Assembly (NCBI GenBank): GCA_964035795.1
Contig: OZ038323.1
Location: forward strand, 8,799,964-8,863,963
Length of the DNA stretch: 64,000 bases
Origin: Pterobdella sp. o SKG-2022
Taxonomy: Eukaryota; Annelida; Clitellata; Hirudinida; Piscicolidae
Reading direction: 5' to 3'
Position numbers and translations under genes: made by a program. The notes below the pieces were generated by a model that saw only the letters and a list, made by a program, of their open reading frames with translations, searched no databases and was not told the DNA's origin. This document shows positions 1-11,117 of the stretch, piece after piece; position 1 is the stretch's first letter, and the number at the start of each line of letters is the position of its first letter.

Positions 1-913
1 CCATTTTCATATTCGCTGGTTTGAAATATTGAAGGAGTTTTATTTTGAAAGTCCATTAAAAGAGTTTGAATCGACTTGATAATGTAAGACTTACGAAAAG
101 AATTTTGCTAGCACAATGAATTTGATAGTTTGTTTCATATTAAACAATTGTTTAATTCAAGCTGAATCTACAAGGGCCTTTAAAGCTTAAAAATATCCTT
201 GAATATTAAGAACTTGCTTTTAGGAGCTTATCTCTGTGGGAATTTTAAAGTATTATTTTCTATTAATTTATTTGGTATGTCTGTTAATGATTGGTTATAT
301 TGGAAAATATAAGAGTATTTTGAGTTTAAAGTTAATGTCTTTTTGATTTTTTGAAGAACAAATATTTGAGAATATTCTATTTCAAGATAAAAGAATTTTC
401 AAACCACATCTTTCAAATTTATTTTAAATTTATATACATTCCTAAAAGTTAAAATACTCTAATTAAAAAATAATGGTACTTTTAAAAAATATTTTATATT
501 CCAAAAAAGGTTATTGCTTGAAATACTAGTTGAAACTTGGAAAAATTCAGAATTTTGATTACATTGTAAACTGAATATTAAATAAGTTTAATGGTCATTT
601 ATTGCTTAAAAATTCTACAAAGGTATAATTCAAGAAAATCATTGGATTAGTGAAAAAGTAAAAACAGCTAGAAGCAGCTTCATTTTATTGTCAAGCTAGC
701 ATTGAGCCAAATTCTTTGAACACAATTCAAATCAATAGAAGCTTAACAACAACAAACTCTTCAACAATATATGAAATAAAACCTATTCAAGTGTTTATTC
801 AACCAATTACATCTACATATAATGTTTCCAATTAAAAAAACTCAAAACCACTCAACTTACATTCACAAAATCACACTGAATCGTCATGAAAAGCTCATTT
901 AATCTTCCTCTTA
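1..913. other. AT-rich non-coding stretch
   Basis: No exon, RNA gene or recognisable repeat was seen on either strand. The part nearest position 914 should be the 3' untranslated region of the minus-strand gene that ends there. A minus-strand AATAAA is present at 794-799. Confidence 0.5.
794..799 (-). terminator. Candidate poly(A) signal for the Cys-doublet tail exons
   Basis: AATAAA on the minus strand, 115 nt past the TAA stop of the last exon at 914-916. The spacing is normal for a polyadenylation signal, but the hexamer is common in DNA this AT-rich. Confidence 0.35.
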
Positions 914-2242
914 TTAGTATCTGACAACTCTAGGGGTAACGTTCACTGCGGACTGGAAAGGGTAGACGGAAGAAGTTTGTGGTGCAAGACTCACCACTCT
1001 CACGGGTTTTTGTGGGTAGGTCAGTGTGATGGGAGAAACCTACAATGTGTCATTAGAGTTATTGTTTTTATTTAGATATTAATTAGTTTAATTCTTAACC
1101 TAAAAGCCAATGGAATATAAATTAAAAAGTGCAAAAAATCTATAACAAAAACAGAAAACACAGGTATATAATAAAAATTATTGGAAAACACAAAACCTAA
1201 ATCTAAATTTATTAAAGCAAAAATAGTCTTGACACCACTATAGCATTCTTACACGCACCATTTGTTGTTGTCTGTAACTCACAGGTACCAATCTTCTTGT
1301 GGGTACATAAGATACAGCTGGTCTGTACATTTGAGTCACATATGTTTGAGGAAACTGCTGTGTCCTTTCTTGAATCACTTGCTGAGAAGGTTCCCATTCT
1401 GGTTGATCCTGTATGTGTTTAGGAGTTTGTGGTTTGTTCTTTAATGTTGAATTGGTATGTGCAACTTTTTCAAATTTTATTTCTGATTGGAAGTTTTAAA
1501 AGTTATTATGTTGGAAATAATGATGAAACTAACCACATAAGCTTCGTTCCTTCTAACCTCACTGATCACTTCTTCAGTGCCATCATTACAACAGCCCCCT
1601 CCTCTCTTGCCACAACACATTCCACCATCACCGCCACAGCAGGTCCCCTTCTCACCACAACAACCCCCGTCACCTCCACAACATGCACCATCATCCACTT
1701 CATCAGCATACTTCTGCCTGCCGCAACAACCTCCTCCACAACATCCCTCATCGGCATCATCAAGATCATAATCTGTATCGTCAGAACCGCAGCACCCTTT
1801 GCAGCATCTGTCGTCAGTGTCTACTTCTTTAATGCTGTAAGGTGTTTGTGGAATATTTTGAAATTTAATTACATTAGTGAGTTAAATTATTTTTAATGGC
1901 GTAATTTTAAATTCAGAAACTTGAAACTTTTCAACTTATGACATTTTTCTGCTAAGTTTAAAAACTTTAAGAAATATTAAAACGATAAATACCAAAAAAA
2001 AAATCTTTATATTATTATAAACACAGACGAATAGCCAAAAATTTCAATTATTGATCCAAAACCGCTCAAACCCCAAAAACCCAAACTCACATGGGACGAT
2101 TAGGTTCAGCAGGTTGAGGCATGGGTTTAGGGTACTGTGGTGCTTCAGCTCTAGGACCATAAGGAACCACTGCTGTAGCATAAGCATCTGGGATACTCAC
2201 TATCTGAGGGTATTCTAGAGGCTGTTGTGTTACCACTGGACC
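914..2242 (-). CDS. Proline-rich and cysteine-doublet C-terminal exons (partial gene or alternative tail)
   Basis: Four minus-strand exons: 2242-2091, 1834-1558, 1408-1253 and 1039-914 (TAA). Phases fit throughout: phase 0 entry, then a split Ile codon (AT|C) across the first intron, which has a GTGAGT donor; the last two junctions are phase 0. They encode about 237 residues with no start codon and no membrane segment. The first exon is Pro/Tyr-rich and ends in EPNRP. The second holds nine Cys-Cys doublets in about 60 residues, in contexts such as CCKGCCG and CCGGDGGCC, mixed with Asp and Gly. The last two exons are rich in Gln, Pro, Tyr and Val. No family is recognised. The phase 0 entry matches the phase 0 exit of the tetraspan exon at 4168-4314, so these exons may be an alternative cytoplasmic tail of that gene. 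The alternative is a separate gene whose 5' exons I could not find between 2243 and 3013. Confidence 0.6.
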
Positions 2243-2994
2243 CTGTGGTGTGTGGGTCAAGATGTATCACTGGTTGTTAGAAAAGAGCACCTAATCATTT
2301 AAGCTTCGTTTTATTTTCAATTGATTGTTTTTAAAATTTTTCATAATATTTTTCTAAAAAATTCATTTAAAAAAATTTTTTCCGAAGTTTTTTATATTAT
2401 AAAATATATATTCATATAAACTATACGAAAAATAAAATTTTTTACCCCATTTTGGAATGTTCGTCCTAAAGGTATAACGGTGTAAGACATTTCAAAAGTT
2501 TAAAACTCACTAATGAATTTTAAAAAACTTAAAACTTCAGTTATTGAAATTTCGAAAACTGCTCAGCTAAGCACTAATTGCGAAATGAATTGCTTTTTTT
2601 GGTGAACCCTGTATATACAGACTAGCATTGTTCTTTTGAATCAGCAATGCGAAATGTTTCTTAATACGCCTTTTACAACAGTTTCAGAAGCATTGTCAAG
2701 CTTTGATTCTGCTCAACCAAGCATGAAAATACACAGTGTAAAATCAAAATAACATTAACTGTTTTTTTTTATTATTTAAAAACATTTAACTTTAATCTGG
2801 CTGGCAACTAAAGCGTGGCGTAACATTAGCGAAGGATATAAATTTTTATTTCTATAAAAAAGAATCAATAAAAAGCACTTTTCTTTATAGATTTATCTTC
2901 AGAAGAAAATAATTTTTGGTAAAAAATCACAAAGCAATGTGGTAAGGAAATTTTTTGTGTCCTCTCGAAGTTGGTTGAGCATAAAATGGTACAT
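2243..2994. other. Non-coding stretch between two tail cassettes
   Basis: AT-rich. I searched it for a 5' exon of the Cys-doublet tail and found none convincing. It would be an intron if that tail is spliced from the tetraspan core upstream. Confidence 0.4.
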
Positions 2995-3000
2995 TTTATT
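2995..3000 (-). terminator. Poly(A) signal of the first tetraspan gene
   Basis: AATAAA on the minus strand, 14 nt past the TAA at 3014-3016. It supports 3014-3778 as a true terminal exon. Confidence 0.5.
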
Positions 3001-3013
3001 AATAAAAATGATT

Positions 3014-5276
3014 TTAAACACGTGTTCTCCTTTTAAAATGTCTTATGTCATTTGATGAAGACGAAGAAGTTTTTTTCTTATTGATTTTTTGACATATTTT
3101 TTTTTGGCACAAACATTTAATTCTAAGTGGTTCTTTATAGTGGCACCCACTAGCACAGCTATTTCTGAAATCTCCATGCTTTTCTTCATAATAACATTCA
3201 TAAGATGGAAGCTGTATGCCGTACTTACGCATTAACCGTTCATAACTAGCTTTGACGCTTAGGTGATCTTTCTTCAGCTTGTTAGAACAACGAAAATAAC
3301 CTCCACAAACGTCGGTGGGAGCTGGAGACTGACACATAGAAGGGCAAACACCCATACAAGGAGTAGGATAAACAGTCATGGGAGGAGTACATCTACCCAT
3401 ACATACAGGGGGACAAGCGCAAATAGAAGGAGAGGCACGATGATGTTTAAAACGACGTCTGCGTTTCTTCTTTCTAGAACACTTTTCAAACCCCTCTGTG
3501 ATGATGTCACATAGGGAGTCTTCTTCACTGCTTGAATCTGAACTTGTATCTTTCAAAGTATTCTTTTTCTTTTTTTGCTTTTTACCAAAGTTTTCATTTG
3601 TTTTTGATTTTTGTATGTTTAAAGCACTGGGTTCTAAGAATTGAGTTTTTTTCACCCTTGAAAGTGCAGAAACGATAGGTGTTGTTAATGGTACCGAAGA
3701 CACTGTTTGTGTGAAATGTTCTGTGGTTGAAGTTCTCATTGATTCGCTTCTTTCCGGAAATTGAGATGACTTTAAATTCTGAAATTTAATGAACGTCTAA
3801 ATAAAATTTTAATAATATTTATACTTTATTTTTATTTTTGAATTGAAAAGATTAAAAAACTAGTTATAATATTAATTCAAGCAAATATTTAATCGAAAAT
3901 CATCGCTCAATCAAAGTATATTTAACAAAGCTCTTTAGTTTTTTTAATATGGGCTAATATTTAAAAATTTTAGCACTTGAATGAAACATTTCTTGAAGGT
4001 TTTATTAAAGCATAAAGCTTATAGTAAAGCAAACTACATTTTTAAGTTCATAATTGTAGTTGTAGTTCACCTCAGTAAAAGCTGCGTACATTGAATACAA
4101 TCGTTCAAAACATTTTTTTTATTTTTTCGATACAATTTATTGATAAATTTAAAATGGAAACTTTCACCTCTTCTTTTTTGTCTTCCTTCTTCGGCTTCGA
4201 TTTCATCTTATTATTCGTCAATAGGATGAGACTAATAATTACAATTGCCAAAAGGGACAAAAGTAACGATAAAAGTGTGATCATAAAACACGAAGTTTCT
4301 TCATAAGTTGAATTCTATGATGAAAAATATTTTAGGCTAATATCTGATGAAAGCTCAAGCTAAATATTACGATGAGAATCTGTATGAGAACTCAGATAAT
4401 AGAGGAAGAAGTAACAATCAATTGATAACATACTAATCAAAATCGAAAAAAATATTGATTTAAAAATAGCTTTCAAAACTTAACTGTTGAAAATTATAGA
4501 TATACTCACGCTTAGTGTAGAGAATGCAGAAATTACCACTGCTATGAAAGTTGTTCCAGCCGCGAAGGTTCCAAAACCTTTCGACTGTATTCCAAAGATT
4601 ATTTCAGATGTATTAAACGTTTTGAATAACATAAAGTATCAAAATATTTATTCATATTGTATTAATTTTTATAGAATATAAATTAAATTTATATTTACTG
4701 CATAAACTTCAAACGAAGCAGTTAAGACTTACTGGTTCATGGTGGTTGTTGGCACGGATCAAATGGTATCCATAAAACCATGCCTAAATAACAAAAACAA
4801 AATTTAAATTAGTTTATTTATTATTTATTGATATTTTTCTGTAATATAATTATATTGTCAGAGTTTTTGAAGTTATTTTTCCAATTTTTGCGTATCATTT
4901 GAATTCGTATATTAACTGTTCTTTCTTCAAAACCATTTTAGCTCCACCATTAGAGCATATTTACTTAATTCATCCAATTATATTTAATAATCTCATCCTT
5001 TATATTTGATAATTTCTCAAATTATATTCATTTATATATTTTATATATGTCAAACAAAAACTATTCAATCAAATAATCTACTGATCACCGGCAAAGCAAA
5101 CAGTCCAGCATTAGCTAGCAGGTATTCAAGGAAGGTGTAGTTTCCGGAGTATGGAGATATGCAGAGAAAACTGAACATACCCTTCTTTGATAGAAACATT
5201 AGCAAGCTGTTAGCAAAAGTGAAAATCATCATTAGATCTGTTAATATATGAATCGCTAGACCTCGTGTTCTGTAGT
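3014..5276 (-). CDS. Four-pass membrane protein with basic, Cys-clustered tail (5' start not found)
   Basis: Five exons: 5276-5089, 4783-4733, 4584-4510, 4314-4168 and 3778-3014 (TAA). The first enters in phase 1; all later junctions are phase 0. The first exon gives a hydrophobic helix, an outer loop with one Cys (LCISPYSGNYTF) and the start of a second helix. Exon 2 is a short 17-residue link, exon 3 a third helix (AVVISAFSTLS), and exon 4 a fourth helix (SLLAIVIISLILL) followed by a Lys-rich stop-transfer stretch. The 254-residue last exon is a probable cytoplasmic tail with Lys/Arg runs, a Ser/Asp/Glu patch and a Cys/Pro cluster (CACPPVCMGRC). Exon order and phases match the gene at 6070-8088, and the fourth-helix exon is 147 nt in both, so they are tandem paralogues. 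The exon with the start codon was not identified. I do not recognise the family; any functional label would be a guess. Confidence 0.65.
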
Positions 5277-6069
5277 CTGTGAATTGGTTTAACCAGTAGT
5301 GGGATTTGGATGTTTGAATGATTTTAGTTTAAAGTGTTACTCGCTGGTTTAGTCTCTTTTCCAGAAGGCGAAACTTTGGTATTAGTTTTATATGACCCTT
5401 TGAAAAAATAGCTTAATGGATTTCATCGAATTTTAATTCAACTTAATTCAGCCTAGACGGTAAATTAACTAAAAGTATATTATACATTCCGATTATATAG
5501 GATTTACCATTAGGATCAGAATATTCTTTGGTAGGCGAAACTTGCATATTTTAATTTTAAATTAAGTTTTAACTTTTTGTTTGTAAATAATTAAGAGTGA
5601 CGCTAAACTTAACTTTTATTAATAAATTAATAAAAACTAGTTATTTCAAGGCACAAAACGTCGTCTTTAAGAGAGAGGTTTTGAAGTATCGTAAGCTTAA
5701 GAACTAAAAAATTATCATCTTCTGGTTAGTATACAGTAGACAACAGGTTTGAAATTCTAAAGAGAGTAAAGCTACTTTAAAATCTTTGATTCAAACAAAC
5801 AAAAATGGCAAAACATGTTTGGAAATATTGTATACTGAGCCAGTATGAACAAAAACTATATTTAAAGAAGTGCTTGAAACCTTAAATAGTATTAAAAAAA
5901 AATTAAACGTTTGCATGAATTAATATTAGAGTAGTATGTCAAAATATTAAAATTTTCACCCCTCTTCATCTCTCAAAAACTCCCTTCTTCAACCAACACA
6001 GCTATTAACAATCATAGTAACCGCAAGGAAACCCAATTAAAACCCCTACGAAATCCTCCCATCAACTCT
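5277..6069. other. Non-coding stretch between tetraspan paralogues
   Basis: It should contain the 3' untranslated region of the gene ending at 6070 and the unresolved first exon and promoter of the gene starting upstream of 5276. No convincing ATG exon was found. Confidence 0.35.
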
Positions 6070-8088
6070 TCAATATCTAGGCATGTAAGCATAAGGGTTG
6101 AATCTGGGAGCTGGGTAGGCGTAAGAAGGATAGGCTGGGTACTGTGGGCTTCTGTAGCCATATTGGTAGGGTGGTTGAGGGTAAGGGTAAGGAGCGGCTC
6201 CCTGTGATGAGAAAACAATAAATAAGCAATTAATTATTAATAAATCAATAAAAAACACAAAATAAATAATTTGGTTCAAGTATCTATAAATAATCTTTGA
6301 CCAAATATTTGAAAGATTTAATGAAGTTTAATGATAAATTTGTGGTATATATAATGATACATAATGTTTTATTGATGTTTCGTACGTTTGGTGGTGCGTC
6401 ATCCTCCTGAAATTTAAAATATCACTTATGAGTTTTGCATTTCAAAATCAATGATTTCAAAAATTACTTTAAAAAATTATATGGAACGATTTTAAAAATT
6501 CAAACAAACTTTCCTCCATATACTAAACTTAAATTAAATAATATTATGAAATAAACAGCCAAATCTCACATAATCGGAGAGGTCGCTCTGGTCATCGTTG
6601 TTACTGTTGCAGTCACAGCACCCTCTGGTCTTCTCGTCATCGTCCTGAAACCCATCATCGACCACTGCAATCTTTTTCTTTCCATAGTACTTCTTCAATG
6701 TTATGTAGTCAACGCTTGGCTGCGGGGAATAGAATGCCTTTATGAACCATTGGGATTCAATTGGAGTTTATAAAAAAGTTTTGAAAAATGTTTATATGAT
6801 AATTTTCACTTGCAAAACTTTATAAAAATTTAATTTCAGAAGTAGGTCTTGAGGGAATTAATGATTTAAAAAAAGTTATAAAAAAGCTATAAAAAAATAG
6901 ACCCCCGAACAAGCAATAAAACCTCTTAAACTTACATCTTCTTTGAGTTTCTTCAGAAATCTACTCATGGTGTAGTAAATGATGTAGAGGAGCAATGAAC
7001 AGACCACAGCATGCACCACTATCAGCATACTTACCGCAGACAAAGCTTCACATGGTGGCTTGGAACCGTTCTCACCAAAGGTCTGAAAGTTTGATGAAGT
7101 AGAATAGCCTGAGACAGTTGTATGGAGGTTTGTAATTTTATGTTTAACTGTAAGTTGGAAAACAAAGGGCTATGTAAAGAAGCTCTTACATCACATAAAT
7201 CGTTTTATAGTTTTTCTATGCTCTATGGGGGTTTTTTTTAGGTCACCTTGAACTAATTTTCCTAATGTTGAAATTCAAATATTTCAAAGTTTTATTAACC
7301 ATAATCTTCTCAATCTTGTCTGAATCTTCTCAAAATGAAAAGTAACAAAATATTTTCATTTTTACTCTAAAGTATGTATTATCTCATAAAAATTGCTCAC
7401 CATCAGAAAGGCAACGAGAGACAAGGCAAACATGGGCGGTAGGACAGCAACGCTAATGAAAGACAGATACATGGCAGCGTTAGCCTGCGGATTGATGCAA
7501 TAAGTTTCATTAGGTTGGGTTTGGTTTACTCATAGAAACGAAGTTGTGTATGTTTTCTATATTATTTTTTAATTGTATATGGAATGTTTGATAATTTTTT
7601 TTCGATTTTATACTAATTTTAACGAAGTTTTTGTTAGGTATTTGAATGATAAAAGATTCATAATGCCTTACATAATCTCCGTAGATCCTTGTAAGAAAGG
7701 AGGTCATGAGGCCACAGACAAGAGGCTGTGTGAAAGAAGAGAAACATGAACGGAGTTCATTTAAAACTTAGCTTTGGAAAAACTAGCATAAAAGCTTTAG
7801 ATTTTTTAAATCAAATGATCAAAATAATAAAAGGTAATATCCTAACGAAAATGCCAAGAAATCCTGAGACGATGACAATGTAGTTAAAAGCAGGAGCAAC
7901 GGGAAAGAGACTTTGAACAAGTCGAGATTCCTTAGGAAAGGGATTGGTACACCAGTTTGTTGGTTGGTACACTCCTGTGTTGTAGATCAAAATGCTTGCC
8001 AGGCCCAATCCCACTGTGAGAGCAGAGAAGATACTCAGCAAGACGCCCAAAAAACGTGTTCTTCTCAAGTTCTGCTGCAGACCTTCAA
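6070..8088 (-). CDS. Four-pass membrane protein with acidic/Cys segment and Pro/Tyr-rich tail (5' start not found)
   Basis: Seven exons: 8088-7847, 7725-7672, 7484-7401, 7082-6936, 6719-6570, 6406-6386 (a 21-nt microexon) and 6201-6070 (TGA). The first enters in phase 1; all other junctions are phase 0. About 275 residues are visible. Exon 1 holds helix 1 (LGVLLSIFSALTVGLG), an outer loop with NWCTNPFP, and helix 2 (YIVIVSGFLGIF). Exon 2 is an 18-residue link, exon 3 is helix 3, and exon 4 has a Cys before helix 4 (IVVHAVVCSLLLYIIYY), then Lys-rich KKLKED. The tail has a Tyr/Lys segment, an acidic stretch with CCDC, the microexon EDDAPPN and a final Pro/Tyr-rich exon (PYPYPQPPYQYGY). Helices and outer-loop Cys positions parallel the paralogue at 3014-5276. 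No in-frame ATG lies at the start of exon 1, so an upstream exon is missing. Confidence 0.68.
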
Positions 8089-8220
8089 CTAGGTAGGTTA
8101 TTTAGAGAAATTGAATTTGAACGTTTCATGATGAAAGTTTTTTTGACTTCTTTTAAAGGTTTCAGTAATTAGTTGATAATGAAAATATATGGCTAAGAAC
8201 TTGTTATTGTTTGTTTTAAA

Positions 8221-10267
8221 TCAAATATTTAAATGCAACACACATGCCATTCTGGAAATAAAAAGCTTGTTAGCCCGTTTTTTCATTGGAGCTTCATACT
8301 TATCATTATCCCCATATTCATCTCTGTACTTATTATTATATTTATCATCGCCATATTGGTTTTCAAACTTAGTAGTATATTTATCAGAGTAATCATAAGG
8401 ACTTTGGCTATTGAATTTTCTCTGCTGTCCCCCATAGTATCTATCAATATCAGTAACACCAGCAAACTTATTCCGCCCTCCATAATATTTGCCAATTTCT
8501 TGAAGATTTCCCGCGTAATACTTGCTATCATTCTTATTGAAGTATTTGTATGGGTTGTTAAAACTTCTCGGGTAACCTAGAGCGTTTCCAGCGTAGTTAT
8601 ATCCATTTTTTTTGTACCCATTACAACCTCCACAAGCACCATAACCGCCGTTAGAACAACCCCCCCGACCACAATTTCCACCCCCACCACCACAATTTCC
8701 ACCCCCAGGCGGGCAAAAGTACTGAAAGTAATAGAGATTATGATTAATATATACATAAAAATTAAGAAATAACGGCTTATCAATTTGGCGAATAAGTACT
8801 CTTTGGAGTTTTTCATTTACCTTCTGTGATCTCTGTAGGTTGATTAAGTATTTTTGATATGAATTTTTTTGAAGTTTTGATATCTTATAATGTCCAACAG
8901 ATTTTCATTGATATTTGATGGTATAATTAAAAATATTAATATAATTATATACTATTTATATTGCCTTAAGATGTCTCTAAAAAAGTTTATGGTATATTAA
9001 AACCTAGCTATAAGCTTTGAATTTAAAGTTCATACAGAGAATCAAAAGTTTGATGAAGTAGAAAAGCCAAACAAAAGTGTATGAAAAACTAACGCAAAGT
9101 ATTCATTCAAAAAATTCACGAAACTTTTCGTAAAAAAATATCACGTGAAAATATAAGATTTTCATACAAAAAGCTCCGTGTATAAATTATCAAACGATTT
9201 TACTTACCGAAAATTGAGCTTTGTGTATAAATTACATGAAGATTTTACTTGAAAAAAATTAAACTAATTTTTAAAAAATAAAAGTGTTTAAAAAAACTTT
9301 TCACAATTTGAAGAAAGTATGCGAAATACTTAGTGTATGTTTTTCATACAAAAGTTTCAAGTCTTAAATAAAAAGGCCTCTCTTGGACTCACTTCTTGTG
9401 CGGCTCCCCAATTTCCTCCTGTTGTGTTTAGGTGGTCGTTATTAATTTTAATAACTAAATGAGCATAGTAAAAATAAAACTCCAATCAAACTTTTTTATC
9501 AACTGAACAACCGAAGTGAAGTACACTTGACGTATACCTCACTTGATAGTGGAAGTTTGAAAAGCTTTATGTTGTTCAATTAAGAAGTGTTTGGTTTGAA
9601 TTGTATTAACTATTTTGAGTGTTCGCTTGGTATTTTTGGACTGTTTTATAAAGGAGGTTGTTGAAAAAGGAAAAATGTCAAGTTAGTTTGAATCTTTACT
9701 TGTTTGTTCATTAATTATGAGTATAAAATAGAAATAGAATTTTAAAGCCTGTGTTTTGTGGTAAACACGGAATTATTGATCAGTTATAACTACTTTTAAA
9801 CAAAAGATTTGATCTATTATTAGATATTTTTTGAATTTAAAAATAGTGGGTTTTCAAATAACTCCTGAAACAACACACGTTTCAAAAAGTATTAGAATCA
9901 AAAATTCTCACCTCTCATTTTCAATTTTTTTTTCCTTCTTTTCCTGCAATTACCAAATTTGAATAGTTAATTGATAGGAAGTGCTTTTAATTTTTGATTG
10001 AACAGTTTATATTTTTATGAGTTTTAACAATAATAACTTAAAAAATCATCTGTTTTTATCAATTTGAAGTATATTAGCTCAAAAAAATGGATTCTATCAA
10101 AAGCAATATTATCTTTATAGTTTTAAACTCACTTCCAAAAACCTTTATGAATTTCTTCAAATGTGAGAAAATTTATCGAAATGTATAAAAAAACTGAAAC
10201 TTGAAATGCCAAATAAGTATTCAAGCAAGGTAGAGCAATAAATACAAAGTGAAGATCACGAAGAGTA
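8221..10267 (-). CDS. Candidate membrane segment with Gly/Cys/Tyr-rich tail (3' part of a gene)
   Basis: Exons: 10267-10133 (candidate), 9944-9913, 9418-9393 and 8721-8221 (TGA). The last three junctions have good sites (GTGAGT or GTGAGA donors; TTGCAG, AACAG and TTTCAG acceptors) and keep frame. The first exon is open and hydrophobic, ending in EEIHKGFW and continuing into KKRRKKK, like a membrane helix followed by a stop-transfer signal. A 9-residue link leads to a 166-residue tail. Its start is Gly/Cys-rich (CPPGGGNCGG, CSNGGYGACGGC); the rest has spaced YYGG/YYAG and many Asp, Asn and Lys. The origin of the 5' end is open. The first exon's phase fits a weak donor after the S2 lobe of the iGluR-like gene upstream, which would make this its M4 and cytoplasmic tail. 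It could instead be a third tetraspan paralogue. In such AT-rich DNA the hydrophobic exon could also be chance. Confidence 0.45.
9078..9350. mobile_element. MITE-like element with terminal inverted repeats
   Basis: The left end TGTATGAAAAAC and the right end, read in reverse complement, match over about 28 nt with a few differences. The interior has two diverged tandem copies of a roughly 44-nt unit containing GTGTATAAATTA. There is no coding capacity. It lies in an intron of the Gly/Cys/Tyr-tail gene. Target-site duplications were not resolved. Confidence 0.4.
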
Positions 10268-11117
10268 CTTTAACACCAGCTTCTATTCAACCAGCTTTAC
10301 GCCTTCAAACTGCTTATACCTTCTATTGTGTTACTGTTCTAACTTCAAAGTTAATATAAATTATTCGTGGCTTATATAATTCCCCAGAGCTGTACAATGG
10401 CAAGGCCGTTAGACTCCTTTAGAGAAAGCAAGCTTATAAGTCCATTAATGTTTCAGTCTATACTTAATTTTTAAATTTTACTTTAAATGATTCTTTAAAC
10501 TGATAGTTAACAGGATTTAGCAGAAATAAAATATCCAATTTTTATTCATAAATATTAATATTTTATTCGTGAACAGTCGCTTTAGTTTTTAATCGTGAAG
10601 ACAAACAAGATGACAAAATAAGTGATATACAATATAACTGAGTATTTTAAACAAAAGATTAAGACTATGAAAACCTAAAAAATTTTATACAGGGTTTCTA
10701 AGCATTTAAGCTTGTCTAATGTGTTTTTATGAGAGTACTCACAGTAATCAAACAGTTAATAGAGTTTTTATTCAAAAAAGGTGTTGTTTATGAGATTTTT
10801 AATTGCAATAGAATTAATATTACTCAAAACAATCGATAATTCTGTTGTAAGATACCGGCACAAAAAATGAACAAGTTATCAGTAAGTTATGATTTGATAA
10901 GAATTTTCAGGTTTTACCATTTAGTAGGAACCAAATTTATAATATCAGAATGTTTCAATTCTATTATAATATAATATTGAAAGTTATGATTTTATAAAAA
11001 TTTTGATTTTTTATAATTAAAATTATGAGATAACTCTACACTATCGTCCTATTAAATAGAGATAAAATTGATAATAATCAATAGAATCGAAAGTTGATAC
11101 AGCTTTATAGTGAAACC
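10268..11117. other. Non-coding stretch downstream of the S1S2 exon
   Basis: AT-rich. A GTGAGT donor-like site at about 10736-10741 (minus strand) has only about 15 open codons before it and no acceptor, so I did not call an exon. Confidence 0.4.

Noticed and set aside
1429..1896. Plus-strand open frames opposite the Cys-doublet exon
   Set aside because: They are the antisense of a low-complexity minus-strand exon with good splice sites and phase continuity.
10700..10870. Possible membrane exon ending at a GTGAGT on the minus strand
   Set aside because: Only about 15 open codons and no acceptor upstream.
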